Source of the DNA: Actinomadura pelletieri DSM 43383
Lineage (GTDB): Bacteria > Actinomycetota > Actinomycetes > Streptosporangiales > Streptosporangiaceae
Length of the DNA: 64,000 bases
Reading direction: 5' to 3'
Assembly (NCBI RefSeq): GCF_003634705.1
Contig: NZ_RBWU01000001.1
Location: forward strand, 434,001-498,000
Positions 41,840 to 52,504 of this stretch are shown here, one piece after another. The first letter of the stretch is position 1; each line of letters begins with the position of its first letter. Position numbers and translations under genes: made by a program. The notes beneath the pieces are model-generated. The model was not told the origin of the DNA. It saw only the letters and a list, made by a program, of their open reading frames with translations, and made no database searches.

Positions 41840-44335
41840 TTACTCGGCGCTGATGAGATGGAAGTCGAGACCGCCGTTCAGGGCGCTGACCTCGACGCGG
41901 CTGCCGTGCCGTAGATCACCGGCCAGCAGCAGGTCGGACAGCTGGTCGTCCACCTCCCGTTGGATCGTGCGGCGCAGCGGGCGGGCGCCGAACTCGGGTT
42001 GGTAGCCCCGCTCGGCGATCCAGTCCACGGCCTCCGGGGTGAACGTGACGTCGACGTCCTGGGCGCGGAGGCGGCGGCGCGTCTCGTCCAGTAGCAGGTC
42101 GGTGATCTGGCGGAGCTGGCCCGCCTCCAGGCGGTGGAACACGATGATCTCGTCGATCCGGTTGAGGAACTCGGGCCGGAACGACTCGCGCAGCCGTCGC
42201 ATGATCCGGTCGCTCAGCGCGGCGTCGGGGCCGTCGCCCGGTGTGCCGAACCCGACCTCGGTACGGCCGGTGATCAGCTCGGAGCCCAGATTGCTCGTCA
42301 TGATCACCACGGTGTTGCGGAAGTCGACGGTGCGGCCCTGCGCGTCGGTGAGTCGGCCGTCGTCCAGCAGTTGGAGCAGCACGTTGAAGACGTCCTGGTG
42401 CGCCTTCTCGATCTCGTCCAGCAGGATCACCGAGTACGGCTGTCGCCGGACCGCGTCGGTCAGCTGCCCCGCCTCCTCGTATCCGACATATCCGGGCGGC
42501 GCGCCCATGAGGCGGCTCACGGTGTGCTTCTCCTGGAACTCGCTCATGTCAAACCGGATCAGCCGGTCGCGGCTGCCGAACAGCGCCTCGGCCAGGGCCT
42601 TCGCCAGCTCCGTCTTACCGACACCGGTCGGGCCGAGGAACAGGAACCCGCCGATCGGACGGTCCGGATCGCCCATGCCCGCGCGAGACCGCCGGACGGC
42701 CCGCGCCACCGCCGCCACCGCGTCGTCCTGGCCGATCACCCGCTCGTGCAGATGCTCCTCAAGCCGGGTCAGCCGTTCCCGTTCCGCCTGCGTGAGCTGG
42801 GTCACCGGGACACCGGAGATCCGGGAGACGACCTCGGCGATGTCGTCGGTCGTCACCTCCGGAACGGTGACCACCCCGTTGGTCTCCCGCGTCGCCGCGA
42901 GATCCTCCTCCAGCCGGACGACCTCGTCGCGCAGCTCGGACGCCTTCTCGTAGTCCTCGTCCGCGACGGCCTGGTCCTTTTCGCGGCGGCGCCGTTCGAG
43001 CCGCTGTTCCAGTTCTCGCCGGCCGCCGTCCCGCGTCCCGGCTCGCAACCTGACCCGGGCGCCCGCCTGGTCGATCAGGTCGATGGCCTTGTCGGGCAGG
43101 AACCGGTCGGTCAGATACCGGCTCGACAGATCAACGGCCGCGAGCAGCGCCTCGTCGGTGAAACGCACCTGGTGATGGGCCTCGTATCGATCCCGTAGAC
43201 CGCGCAGGATCTCGATGCTGTCGTCCGGGCTCGGTTCCGGCACCAGGATCGGCTGGAATCGGCGCTCCAGCGCGGCGTCCTTCTCGATGTTGCGGCGGTA
43301 CTCGTCGATGGTCGTCGCACCGACCACATGCAGTTCGCCCCGTGACAGCGGCGGCTTCAGCATGTTGCCCGCCGACATCGCGCCCTCCGCGCCGCCCGCG
43401 CCCACGAGCGTGTGGATCTCGTCGATGAACACGACCAGCTCGTCGCCGTGCTCGCGGATCTCGTCCACGACCTTCTTCATGCGTTCCTCGAAGTCGCCCC
43501 GGTAGCGGGTCCCGGCGACGATTCCGCTCAGGTCGAGTTGGACGATCCGTTTCCCGCGCAGGGTCTCCGGGACGTCGTCGTCGACGATTCGTTGGGCGAG
43601 CCCCTCGGCGATGGCGGTCTTTCCGACGCCCGGGTCACCGATCAGCACCGGGTTGTTCTTGGTGCGCCGCGACAGCACCTCCACGGTCTGCTCGATCTCG
43701 TCCTGGCGTCCGATGACCGGGTCGATGCGTCCTTCCCGTGCCAGAGCGGTCAGGTCGCGGCCGAACTCGTCCAGGGTCGGCGTTCCGGTGACCTGCGCGC
43801 CGCCGGGTGGCTGTTGACCGCCGCCCGCCGCCTGCTGCAGGGTGTCCGGTGTGACGTGCTCATGATCGAGAATTCGTCCGGCGCTCGACCCGCGATCCAA
43901 TGCCAGCGCGAAGAGTAGGTGCTCAGGCCCGATATAGGACGATCCGAGCGCCCGCGACACCTGGTGGGAGTCGAGCAGTGCCCGTTTCGCGGACGGCGTC
44001 AACTCCGGCGGGACGTCCCTCGGTTCCCCCCGCCGCGCATGCTCCTCGATCTCGTTCTTGATCTTGTCCGGGTCGGCTCCGGCCCGTGCCATCCACTGCC
44101 GCGTCCCCTGTTGCCGGGTCGCCGCCCACAGCAGATGATCGGTGTCCAGGTCGACGCTGCCCCACTGCGCGGCCTGCGCCGCCGCGTCCCGCACCAACTC
44201 CCGCGCGGGCTCGCTCATCAGCCGGGCGAGGCTGATCCGCTCCACCGGACGCCGCTGCGCCCGCGCGCCGAAGAACCTGGCCAGCATCTCTTCGAACGGG
44301 TCCATCCCACTGGATCCGTACCACCCCGAGGTCAT
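41840..44335 (-). CDS. ClpC-type AAA+ unfoldase subunit of Clp protease
   Basis: 831 residues from ATG 44335. Clp-N repeats at about 40-185; D1 AAA+ with GDPGVGKTA and [14 protein letters not shown]; a short UVR-like coiled middle ([21 protein letters not shown]), typical of ClpC rather than ClpB; D2 with [16 protein letters not shown] and [11 protein letters not shown]; a VGF tripeptide ([11 protein letters not shown]) in the position of the ClpP-docking loop. It unfolds proteins for ClpP. Starts at TTG 44377 or ATG 44305 are possible. It shares a short intergenic region with the CGNR regulator downstream. Confidence 0.92.
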   Translation of the reverse strand: MTSGWYGSSGMDPFEEMLARFFGARAQRRPVERISLARLMSEPARELVRDAAAQAAQWGSVDLDTDHLLWAATRQQGTRQWMARAGADPDKIKNEIEEHARRGEPRDVPPELTPSAKRALLDSHQVSRALGSSYIGPEHLLFALALDRGSSAGRILDHEHVTPDTLQQAAGGGQQPPGGAQVTGTPTLDEFGRDLTALAREGRIDPVIGRQDEIEQTVEVLSRRTKNNPVLIGDPGVGKTAIAEGLAQRIVDDDVPETLRGKRIVQLDLSGIVAGTRYRGDFEERMKKVVDEIREHGDELVVFIDEIHTLVGAGGAEGAMSAGNMLKPPLSRGELHVVGATTIDEYRRNIEKDAALERRFQPILVPEPSPDDSIEILRGLRDRYEAHHQVRFTDEALLAAVDLSSRYLTDRFLPDKAIDLIDQAGARVRLRAGTRDGGRRELEQRLERRRREKDQAVADEDYEKASELRDEVVRLEEDLAATRETNGVVTVPEVTTDDIAEVVSRISGVPVTQLTQAERERLTRLEEHLHERVIGQDDAVAAVARAVRRSRAGMGDPDRPIGGFLFLGPTGVGKTELAKALAEALFGSRDRLIRFDMSEFQEKHTVSRLMGAPPGYVGYEEAGQLTDAVRRQPYSVILLDEIEKAHQDVFNVLLQLLDDGRLTDAQGRTVDFRNTVVIMTSNLGSELITGRTEVGFGTPGDGPDAALSDRIMRRLRESFRPEFLNRIDEIIVFHRLEAGQLRQITDLLLDETRRRLRAQDVDVTFTPEAVDWIAERGYQPEFGARPLRRTIQREVDDQLSDLLLAGDLRHGSRVEVSALNGGLDFHLISAE

Positions 44336-44505
44336 CGCCGAAGAACCCCCCACCCCGTCGAAGACACCATTCAGCAACGCTGAGTCACGTGCCCATGCGA
44401 AAGCTCAGAAAACCCACCCGGCCGCCGCGCTCATCCAGCGTCCACCCCCGCGCGAATGACCCGGTGACAGCGCACCACCCACCGTTGCGAAACGGGGAGG
44501 AATCC

Positions 44506-44844
44506 ATGAAGGACACCCACGAGACGCGGGCGACCAGACCCCGCCGCCGACGCGCGGCACTGGCCTCGCTCGCCCTCGCCGCCACATCGGCGGCCTTGCT
44601 CGGCACGGCACCCAGCGCGTCGGCCGTTCCCACCGGCTGCACCGCCATCCAGATCGATTCCCGCAACGCGAAGAGCGTGTGCACCGGCGGCACCGGAGAA
44701 CACCGCGTGTTCATGGCACAGCGCCACTTCGACCCCAACGTCGGCGTGGTCGAATGCGTCAGCCCGTGGGTGCCCGCGTACAGCGTCGCCCACGTCCTGT
44801 GCGGCGTCCACCCGGTCGTCGGCGTCCGAGTCGAGACCCGCTGA
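44506..44844 (+). CDS. small secreted protein, CxGGTGEHR family (copy 3)
   Basis: 112 residues from ATG 44506 (GGGGAGGA upstream). An Arg-rich n-region (RPRRRR) and hydrophobic core form a signal peptide ending near PSASA. The mature part shows TGCTAI, VCTGGTGEHRVF, VECVSPW and VLCGVH: four Cys and the same CxGGTGEHR centre as the tandem pair at 31.6-32.3 kb, 12 kb away, but otherwise diverged. It ends VGVRVETR, compared with the TFVEVR and TRVEVR ends of the pair. Function unknown; it follows a strong terminator-bounded single-gene layout. Confidence 0.85.
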   Translation: MKDTHETRATRPRRRRAALASLALAATSAALLGTAPSASAVPTGCTAIQIDSRNAKSVCTGGTGEHRVFMAQRHFDPNVGVVECVSPWVPAYSVAHVLCGVHPVVGVRVETR

Positions 44845-44854
44845 CCCGACCATC

Positions 44855-44889
44855 GCGCCCCCTGTCCTCCCCAGGAGGACGGGGGGCGC
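44855..44889 (+). terminator. 16-bp-stem terminator after small secreted gene
   Basis: GCGCCCCCTGTCCTCC (44855-44870) pairs with GGAGGACGGGGGGCGC (44874-44889), with one G-U pair and a three-base loop, ten bases beyond the stop codon. Confidence 0.8.
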
Positions 44890-44997
44890 ACACTTCACCG
44901 GACGTCGACAAGCCCGCGTATCGGGGTTGACCACCGTCTTGGGACCGGCGGTGAGGAGACAAGAACCTCGGCAACAGGATTCACTCACCTCACAAAG

Positions 44998-45015
44998 AGT
45001 AGTTATCAGACTACT
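44998..45015. promoter_or_regulatory. inverted repeat AGTAGT-TATCAG-ACTACT upstream of a secreted-protein gene
   Basis: Perfect 6-bp arms in an AT-richer patch, 47-64 bp upstream of ATG 45062. TACTAT (45012-45017) may be a -10 box. The core TAGTTATCAGACTA resembles operators of MarR/GntR-type dimers. Likely the control site of the next gene. Confidence 0.5.
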
Positions 45016-45061
45016 ATGAGTACCGGTGAACGCGACAGGCTCCCATGGAATGGAGACGATC

Positions 45062-45358
45062 ATGCGACGTCCCACGACCGTTCTCGCCGCCCTGGCCACC
45101 GGCGCGGCCCTGACCTTGACCGCCGCCACACCGGCGGCGGCCGCCCAAGGGACCCTCGGCGTCAGCGGCAACGAGTACACCGACCCCTCTCAGGGGTGCT
45201 ACAACGGGCTGTTCCGGCCACTGGTCGTCGTGAACCACACCGACACCCCGGTGATCGTCTACGACGATGACAACTGCCATAGCGAAGTGGTCGGTATCGT
45301 CGAGCCCGGCCAGAGCCAAGCCTTCGAGTTCGGCAACAGCGTCCTCGTCCCGAGGTGA
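45062..45358 (+). CDS. small secreted protein of unknown function
   Basis: 98 residues from ATG 45062, chosen because GGAGA lies at a proper distance; in-frame ATGs at 45026 and 45050 would lengthen the signal peptide n-region. Signal peptide to about PAAAA (residue 28); the mature 70 residues have two Cys (GCYNGLF, DNCHSE), suggesting one disulfide, and an acidic beta-rich pattern (VVVNHTDTPVIVYDDDNC). I do not recognise the family. Confidence 0.75.
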   Translation: MRRPTTVLAALATGAALTLTAATPAAAAQGTLGVSGNEYTDPSQGCYNGLFRPLVVVNHTDTPVIVYDDDNCHSEVVGIVEPGQSQAFEFGNSVLVPR

Positions 45359-45446
45359 CACCGCGTCCCCGCTGGGAACGCAGCCCGGCTCAGTGACGTA
45401 GCCGAGCAATGCCCGGAGCCCGCTCCGCACGTCGCAGGCCGGCCGG

Positions 45447-46370
45447 CTAGGCGTCGCGGACGCGGGTGATCCGCCAGTCCGAGCCGTCCGGGACGATCGT
45501 GACCCGCAACGCGAGCTTGCTGCGCTCGGACGGCAGGATCATGGTCATGTTGCCCTGTTGCAGAGTCTCGGTCATTCCGAGGTTGAGGAAGACCAGCAGT
45601 TCCGCCGACTCGTCGTCCTGCCGGATGAGTTCGACCTCCGGTGCCTGCCCGCCGGCCGTTCGTCCGGGAGCGCCCGCCCGTCTCCGTATCCGGTCATAGT
45701 CGTCGGCCGCGGAATCGGTCAGCACGTCGCGGCCCTCGCCCCGAGCCAGGGCGGCCATCATCTTCCGGGCATCTTCAAGCATCAGGTACTCCCGCGAAGG
45801 CGGACCGATGAAGCCTCTCGCCGTCAACACCAGGATCGAACCGCCCGCGGTATCCAACAGGCCGGAAACGCGCCAGCCCTGCGGCGTCAGGGTCATGAAC
45901 ACCCTGTACCTTCGCACCTTTTCCACCGGTGGACCGCCGGGCTTGGTGGAGGTCAAGCGCACCACGGCCATGAGATGGGCCCGGCCACCGCCTCCAGCGT
46001 GTGAGGAGATCGGCACCATCGTCGACACCCGCGCCGCCGACAGCGTTTCCCGCTCTCGCAGGTATTGGGAACGCGTTGCGGCCCGTTGCCTACGAAGCAG
46101 TTCGAGCTGGGTGGACGTGGTGGCCTGCTCCCAGGCGTCCAGGTGCTGGTCGACTCGGGCCGGGTCCATGGTGTTGAGCGTGACGAGCTGCCGCGCCGCC
46201 GTGGCCTTGACCAATAAGCGAGTGGACTCCGGCAGTTTCCAGGCCGATGGCACCGGTCGTTCGGTCTTAGGTTCGGGCCCGAACTCGGCCCAGGCGAGGG
46301 AGATGGCCGTCACGAGCACGAGCGCGACGGTGGTCGCCTTCGACCATTCCTGCATTTTCGTCCAGCCCAT
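45447..46370 (-). CDS. membrane-anchored extracytoplasmic protein of unknown function
   Basis: 307 residues. One N-terminal membrane segment (about 12-28: TTVALVLVTAISLAWAEF) then an extracytoplasmic part with two alpha+beta halves: one around GRAHLMAVVRLTSTK to GWRVSGLLDTAGG, the second around SAELLVFLNLGMTETLQQGN to SDWRITRVRDA. The pattern recalls NTF2-like or Mce-associated proteins, but no mce genes are present. An alternative ATG at 46355 exists. Divergent from the P-loop gene. Confidence 0.75.
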   Translation of the reverse strand: MGWTKMQEWSKATTVALVLVTAISLAWAEFGPEPKTERPVPSAWKLPESTRLLVKATAARQLVTLNTMDPARVDQHLDAWEQATTSTQLELLRRQRAATRSQYLRERETLSAARVSTMVPISSHAGGGGRAHLMAVVRLTSTKPGGPPVEKVRRYRVFMTLTPQGWRVSGLLDTAGGSILVLTARGFIGPPSREYLMLEDARKMMAALARGEGRDVLTDSAADDYDRIRRRAGAPGRTAGGQAPEVELIRQDDESAELLVFLNLGMTETLQQGNMTMILPSERSKLALRVTIVPDGSDWRITRVRDA

Positions 46371-46533
46371 ATGGGTCCCCGTTCATCGACCAGCACCGTG
46401 AGATTCTTCCGCGGTCCTACCATGATCACGTGGACGTCTTCGATCCACAGCCGACCGACGAAAATATGTGGTTCGCACGAGATCGGCGAGCGGTTGAGTG
46501 CCGTCGCGCCCGGTAAGTGCCGCGAGACCTAAC

Positions 46534-47013
46534 ATGTCGGGCGTGAATCTGTACGTGCTGGGAGCCCCGGGGTCGGGCAAATCGGCTGTGCTACCCGCGC
46601 TGAAGGCCGCGCTTCCAAGCCACGTAGTGATCGATTGGGACGCCTTCATGGAGCCCGCCGGCGAACTCGCGGGCACGAACATCAGGACGGCGCCGCGCAC
46701 CTGGGCCGCCTACGAACACCTCGTGCGCGTCGCTCTGGAAGCCGTCGCGCCTGTGCCGACCGTGCTGCTCGGCGTGGCGACGCCCGATCAGCTCGCCGGC
46801 TGGCCCGGGGGCCGCTGGCTGCTGCTGGACTGCGGCGACGCCGAACGACGTGCACGCCTCGCATCACGGGGCGACGCCACCGACGTCTCTGAGGCCTTGG
46901 CCGATGCGGCGGCGTATCGAGCCCTCGGTCTTCCCGCGATCGACACCACCGGCCTGGACGCTGAAACCGTGGCCGCCCACATCGCCTCATGGGTTCGCGA
47001 CTGGCCCACCTGA
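46534..47013 (+). CDS. small P-loop NTPase/kinase-like protein
   Basis: 159 residues. Walker A GAPGSGKSA at about 10-18, VVIDWDAFME near 40 (a substrate/Mg site typical of small nucleotide or antibiotic kinases), and a LID-like Arg segment (CGDAERRARLASRGD). It resembles the AAA_17/adenylate-kinase-like superfamily that phosphorylates small molecules or shikimate-like substrates. No clear ribosome-binding site before ATG 46534; GTG 46543 is an alternative. Substrate unknown. Confidence 0.8.
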   Translation: MSGVNLYVLGAPGSGKSAVLPALKAALPSHVVIDWDAFMEPAGELAGTNIRTAPRTWAAYEHLVRVALEAVAPVPTVLLGVATPDQLAGWPGGRWLLLDCGDAERRARLASRGDATDVSEALADAAAYRALGLPAIDTTGLDAETVAAHIASWVRDWPT

Positions 47014-47172
47014 CACCGAACCGCCCCTCGCTCCCATGTCTCGTCGTCGAATCGAGTCGGCGGGACGCCTGCGCGCGGCCGGGGGTCGCTCGGTATTCGA
47101 TTACATTCAATATTTACAGGTGGGGCGCCCGGTGACTCTTGTGGGTGGTGTGACGAAGGTGGTCGCGGAGGG

Positions 47173-47694
47173 TCACCGCTCGGCTGATTCGTCAGGAGGG
47201 TGGCGGGTCACGCCGCGGCGCATGGCCTCCAGGAAGACCTTGACGACCAAGCCGAGGACGATCAGGTCGACGATCATCTGGATCGTGGTCAGGGCTCGGG
47301 CCGTCTGGGTGCGGGGGACGATGTCGCCGAAGCCGACCGTGGCGAAGACCGTCACGGTGAAGTACAGGGCGTCCACATGGGTCAGGGGCTCGGAGAAACC
47401 GGGCGGGGTGTCGTTGGCCAGGAGGCAGTAGGACGCCGCGAACAGCAGAAGGAACAGCGGAACGGACGTCGCCAGCGCCTCGACCGTCCGGAGTCTTGGA
47501 AACGGCGAACGGATGATGGCGTGGGCCTGCCAGGCGACGAGAGCGCCCAGGGCGAGCAGGGCGACGACCAACGCCGCCGCCGAACGCAGGGTGAAAGACC
47601 TGTTCAACGGTGCCGCGAAGTACGCGACCAGCATGAACGTCGTCGTGAGCGTCGTGCGGATCGCGATGCGGCGCTTCTGGCGTGGGCCGTCCAC
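47173..47694 (-). CDS. two-pore-helix-type potassium channel protein
   Basis: 173 residues with about four hydrophobic segments; the last two flank a pore loop with the selectivity filter TVGFGD (about 117-122), so it is an Ion_trans_2-type potassium channel subunit that would work as a tetramer. No cytoplasmic RCK/TrkA domain is attached. It starts with GTG at 47694. It lies just downstream of and on the same strand as glutamate dehydrogenase, 26 bp from its stop. Confidence 0.85.
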   Translation of the reverse strand: MDGPRQKRRIAIRTTLTTTFMLVAYFAAPLNRSFTLRSAAALVVALLALGALVAWQAHAIIRSPFPRLRTVEALATSVPLFLLLFAASYCLLANDTPPGFSEPLTHVDALYFTVTVFATVGFGDIVPRTQTARALTTIQMIVDLIVLGLVVKVFLEAMRRGVTRHPPDESAER

Positions 47695-47720
47695 GCCACG
47701 ATCATGCCCAGCCGGACGGG

Positions 47721-49130
<1,410 letters not shown>

Positions 49131-49190
49131 TTAAGAGGTGTTCGACGTTGCCTTTGACAGGCACGCCCTGGTCAGGCGCGAAGAAGGGGA

Positions 49191-49227
49191 CCGGGCCGCG
49201 TCCTCCCTGGGTGAGGACACGGCCCGG
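49191..49227 (-). terminator. hairpin terminator after DUF4360 gene
   Basis: CCGGGCCGCGTCCTC (49191-49205) pairs with GAGGACACGGCCCGG (49213-49227), 14 of 15 bases, with a seven-base loop. It lies 13 bases beyond the stop of the minus-strand DUF4360 gene and upstream of gdhA's stretch of leader. Confidence 0.75.
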
Positions 49228-49239
49228 TGGTTGGTGGGA

Positions 49240-49890
49240 TCAGGCGGTGGGGCACTTCTGCCACGCCATGTGGTACGTGGTCTTGTAGCTGCCGTCGGTG
49301 GAGTCGAAGGCCATGAAGCTCGTACCGCGCGAGTTGCCCTTGTACACGCGCAGCTCGGTGTTGATGTTGAAGTTACGGTCCTCGCCGCACGGCTTGAAGA
49401 TCAACTCGGCGACTTCCTGGCGGTCGGAGAACTGCCAGTTGTCGGAGTACGGACCTTCGACCTCGTGGGTCTCGGCGGACGTCTGGGACTCGCCCTGGTG
49501 GTAGTAGCTGGCCCGCTGCACGCCGCGCGCGCCGTCCGCCAGGTGCGCGAAGCCCCGGTAGTCGGCGCCGGCGATCGCGTAGGTGAAGCCCTGCGGGACG
49601 TGCACACGCAGCGCGAGCTGGCAGTTCTTACGGAAGTCGGTGGGCTTCGACGTGCCGCCGGCCTGGGCGAGGTAGTCGCTGTAGGTGACGGTGAACGCGG
49701 TGTTGTCACTCGCCGGGGCGACCGCGGTGGTGCCCTTGGCGCAGCCCGAGCCGTTCACGGTGAGAACGTCGACGGTGATCTGCTCGTCCGGCGGGGGGTC
49801 GTTGACGTCGGCGGACGCGGTCGGGGCCGCGGAGAGCGCGAGCGCGATGGCCGGGACGGCGGCCGCCGTAAAGGTCAGTCCTTTGCGCAT
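49240..49890 (-). CDS. DUF4360 secreted protein (copy 1)
   Basis: 216 residues from ATG 49890 with AAAGGAGAAGG upstream. Signal peptide (core AAAVPAIALALSAAPTASA), then the DUF4360 domain: TVNGSGCAKGT, FTVTYSDYLAQAG, DFRKNCQLALRVHVPQGFTYAIA, FKPCGEDRNFNINTELRV. Four Cys probably form two disulfides. Family function is unknown; members are secreted and common in actinomycetes and fungi. Thirteen bp from its paralogue. Confidence 0.93.
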   Translation of the reverse strand: MRKGLTFTAAAVPAIALALSAAPTASADVNDPPPDEQITVDVLTVNGSGCAKGTTAVAPASDNTAFTVTYSDYLAQAGGTSKPTDFRKNCQLALRVHVPQGFTYAIAGADYRGFAHLADGARGVQRASYYHQGESQTSAETHEVEGPYSDNWQFSDRQEVAELIFKPCGEDRNFNINTELRVYKGNSRGTSFMAFDSTDGSYKTTYHMAWQKCPTA

Positions 49891-49903
49891 TGTTCCTTCT
49901 CCT

Positions 49904-50560
49904 TTACCTACGGGGGCACTTCTGCCACTCGAAGTGATAGATGGTCTTGATGCTTCCGTCGGCGGAGTCCATCGACACGAAGCTGACCTTGTCTGGGTCC
50001 GAGGTCCCCCGAAGCACGCGCAACTCGGTGTTGATGTTGAAGTTGCGCTCTTCACCGCACGGCTTCCAGACGAGCTGCCCCACCTCTTCCTCGTGGGTGA
50101 CCTGCCAGTTGTCGGCGTACTCACCCTGGATGACGTGGCTCTTGGCGGCGGTCTGGTGGCTACCCTGGAAGTAGTAGCTGGCCTTCTGGATGGCGGTGGC
50201 GCCCTCCTCCAGCCACGCGAACCCTCGGTAGTCGGTCGAGGCGATCGCGTAGGTGAAGCCCTGCGGGACGTGCACCTTCATGCTGATCTGGCAGTTCTTG
50301 CGGAAATCGGTCGGTGCCGAGGAACCGCCGGCCTGGGCCGTGTAGTCGCTGTAGGTGACCGTGAAGGCCTCCTTGTCCTCGGACACGGCGACAGCGGCCG
50401 TACCCTTCGGGCATCCCGAGCCGTTGACGGTCGCGATTTCGATTGTCACGCCCTCGGGCCCCGGTACGAGGTACGAACCGGGGGCGGCCCCGGCGGGTGC
50501 CGCCGTCGCCGCGGCCAGCATCATTGCTGCCGCAGCGGAAAAAACGATCCCTTTACGCAT
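49904..50560 (-). CDS. DUF4360 secreted protein (copy 2)
   Basis: 218 residues from ATG 50560 (AAGGAGGAATCGC upstream; the longer frame from 50623 has no support). Signal peptide then the same DUF4360 blocks as copy 1: TVNGSGCPKGT, FTVTYSDYTAQAG, DFRKNCQISMKVHVPQGF, CGEERNFNINTELRVLRG. About 60% identical to copy 1 by eye. The two form an operon created by tandem duplication. Function unknown. Confidence 0.93.
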   Translation of the reverse strand: MRKGIVFSAAAAMMLAAATAAPAGAAPGSYLVPGPEGVTIEIATVNGSGCPKGTAAVAVSEDKEAFTVTYSDYTAQAGGSSAPTDFRKNCQISMKVHVPQGFTYAIASTDYRGFAWLEEGATAIQKASYYFQGSHQTAAKSHVIQGEYADNWQVTHEEEVGQLVWKPCGEERNFNINTELRVLRGTSDPDKVSFVSMDSADGSIKTIYHFEWQKCPRR

Positions 50561-50847
50561 GCGATTCCTCCTTGCTGGAGCCTGCGCAAAGAGAGAGTAA
50601 AGCGACCTTCTCAGAGAGGTCAATCATCAACTTTCAACACGCGAAAAGAGACTGCGTGACCTAGGGTTCCCCGCCTTGATCAGCAAGAATGGAAAGGTCC
50701 AACGATCACGCTTTCGGTGGGACCGTTCCATCAAGTTGTACAATAGAATTAAAGTTGTCATTCAGATATCATCGAAAACACCTCGACACGTGCGAGACGG
50801 AGGCCCGTCCGGGGGCGGACCTCCGTTCTGAGGTGCGAAGATGGCTG
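50561..50847. other. AT-richer non-coding spacer with terminator-like hairpin
   Basis: No coding frame. The stretch 50640-50790 is clearly lower in G+C than the window, as expected for the promoter of the DUF4360 pair. A broken hairpin (CGGAG at 50798-50802 with CTCCG at 50821-50825, inner GTCCG/CGGAC) lies 22 bases past the DUF488 stop and may terminate that gene. Confidence 0.5.
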
Positions 50848-51204
50848 CTAGCCACCGTCCCGCAACCGGGAAGCCAGTACGGCCGCCTGGCTGTGCTCAA
50901 TGTCCCGAGTCGCGGTGAGCAAGGTTATCGTTCCCGTTTTCGCAAGCTCCCGCAATCGCCCAAGCGCGGCCGCGCGCTCCGGCTCCTCCAGTTCGACCTC
51001 GTAGCGCCGAACGAACTCGTCGAACCTGTCGACCCGGTGCCCGTACCACTTACGCAGTTCGGTGGACGGAGCGACGTCCTTCTCCCACTCGTCCAGACGC
51101 GCCTTCTCCTTGGCCAACCCTCGCGGCCACACCCGATCCACCAGAACCCGCTTCCCGTCACCGGAAGCAACCGGCTCGTACACCCTGCGCAGCCTAACCT
51201 CCAT
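50848..51204 (-). CDS. DUF488-family protein
   Basis: 118 residues with the full set of DUF488 features: LRRVYEPVASGDGKRVLVDRVWPRGL near the N-terminus (by position 5-30), DEWEKDVAPSTELRKWYGH in the middle and GTITLLTATRDIEHSQA near the end. This compact family (YeaO-like) has no established reaction. Single gene next to a long repeat field. ATG at 51204; no strong ribosome-binding site is visible. Confidence 0.9.
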   Translation of the reverse strand: MEVRLRRVYEPVASGDGKRVLVDRVWPRGLAKEKARLDEWEKDVAPSTELRKWYGHRVDRFDEFVRRYEVELEEPERAAALGRLRELAKTGTITLLTATRDIEHSQAAVLASRLRDGG

Positions 51205-51274
51205 AACCTCGCCCTACCCAAAAACCCCCGCCCCCGTTCCCAACCCACGACACTCCTCACAGAACCCGCCCCAC

Positions 51275-51800
51275 CAAACACAGCCCGACACCAAGGGGCA
51301 CAGCCCAGCATCACGGACCCCGGCCCGGCCGGTAAACACAGCCCGACATCACGAAACGCAGCCCGGCGCCACAAGACGCAGCCCCGCTTCATGGGACGCG
51401 GCACGACACACTCGCACCACGAGGTACAGCGCGACCTCACGAGACACAACCCCACATCACGGGACCCGACCCCACCGATAGAACACGGCCCAACACCACG
51501 AACAAACTCAACACCACAGGACACGGCCCCGAACCACGACACGCAGCCCCGCTTCATAGGACGCGGCACGGTTTGGCGTGGCCCGGCATCACAAGAGCAG
51601 GCCGGGGCGCCCAACCCCCGGTAGGTGGGGATTCGGTGACGGCGTCGCGGGCAGCGTCCAGCAGCCCGGCACCCACCGAACACGGCCCCGCACCACCGAA
51701 CTCAGGCCGTCACGAGACGCAGCCCGGGCTATGGGGCCCGGCGCAGTAAGACGTGGCTCGGCGTCACGGGACCAGTCCGGCGCCGCGAGATATCGCCCGA
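51275..51800. repeat. degenerate 20-bp tandem repeat field
   Basis: At least 20 units of about 20 bp with an approximate plus-strand consensus ACACGGCCCGACACCACGGG, for example CACAGCCCGACATCACGAA, ACGCAGCCCCGCTTCATGGG, ACACAACCCCACATCACGGG and ACGCAGCCCCGCTTCATAGG. Unit length is not a multiple of three and all frames look non-coding. Divergence rises towards the right. The whole gap 51205-51872 contains no supportable gene. Confidence 0.75.
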
Positions 51801-51872
51801 CACCGGGACGCGGCAGGGTCTGGCGTGGCGCGGCAGGGCGCGGTGCGGTGGGCTTTCCGGGCTTGGTCGGGG

Positions 51873-52130
51873 TTATGGGTGGTGGGGGCCGGGGTTGTGG
51901 GTGGTGGGGTTCGGGGGGCGGGTGGCGAATTCGGTGGCGGCGGTTCGGCGGGCGAACTCGCCCGCGACGGCGCGGCCCAGAACATCGTCGTCCGGGCGGT
52001 GCCTCTCCAAGTAGTCGAGGGCCTCGGCGAGTTCTCCGGCGGTCAGCTGCCGTACCGGCTTGGTGGCCCAGCGCGGGAGCGGGCGGGACGGGCGATCGGT
52101 GGCCCGTGCGGTGCGCGGGTCGATGTTCAT
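51873..52130 (-). CDS. small conserved-looking hypothetical protein
   Basis: 85 residues from ATG 52130; AAGGA about nine bases upstream supports this start over ATG 52139. The sequence has a basic N-terminus (NIDPRTARATDRPSRP), then an acidic helical core (LTAGELAEALDYLERHRPDDDVLGRAVAGEFARRTA) and a Pro/His-rich tail. Codon use is like true genes here. No function recognised; divergent from the next small gene. Confidence 0.55.
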   Translation of the reverse strand: MNIDPRTARATDRPSRPLPRWATKPVRQLTAGELAEALDYLERHRPDDDVLGRAVAGEFARRTAATEFATRPPNPTTHNPGPHHP

Positions 52131-52213
52131 TGGTTCCATCCTTTTCTTATCGATTTCCGAAACGTGCGCGCGGCGGCAGGTGGCTTATTAGCCGCCTCGA
52201 ATAGAATCGCCAT

Positions 52214-52459
52214 GTGCATTGGTGGAGCCAGCAGGCCTGTGACGCCGCGGCGGAGGCGCAGGCCGCCGATCCCTCGCCGGGAAATCTGATGGCGGCCGCC
52301 CAGGTGCAGGCGCTGATATCGATGGCTGAGGCGTTGCACCGCATCGCGTCCGCCTTGGAAGAACGCGACGACCCCGAAAACCTTCCGCCGCTGGGCGGTT
52401 ACCATCCTCGTCCGGCCCGTACCGCGAACAAGTCGGAGTCCGACGGGTCGAAAAAGTGA
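52214..52459 (+). CDS. small hypothetical protein, possibly leaderless
   Basis: 81 residues from GTG 52214. TAGAAT at 52202-52207 lies where a -10 box for a leaderless transcript would be, and no ribosome-binding site is visible. The protein has an Ala-rich amphipathic helix (AAAQVQALISMAEALHRIASALEERDD) and a polar tail. The N-terminus HWWSQQACDAAAEAQAA is unusual. Function unknown; moderate support only. Confidence 0.5.
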   Translation: MHWWSQQACDAAAEAQAADPSPGNLMAAAQVQALISMAEALHRIASALEERDDPENLPPLGGYHPRPARTANKSESDGSKK

Positions 52460-52504
52460 AATACCGGTGCGCCCGGCCGGGGCGCACCGGTATTTCACGG
52501 GGCG

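Noticed and set aside
41840..44335. ClpB disaggregase
   Set aside because: The middle region is a short UVR-like segment, not the long ClpB coiled coil, and a VGF ClpP-docking tripeptide is present.
51062..51683. Open frames through the 20-bp repeat field
   Set aside because: Only low-complexity Pro/His/Arg text; the period shifts the frame in each unit.
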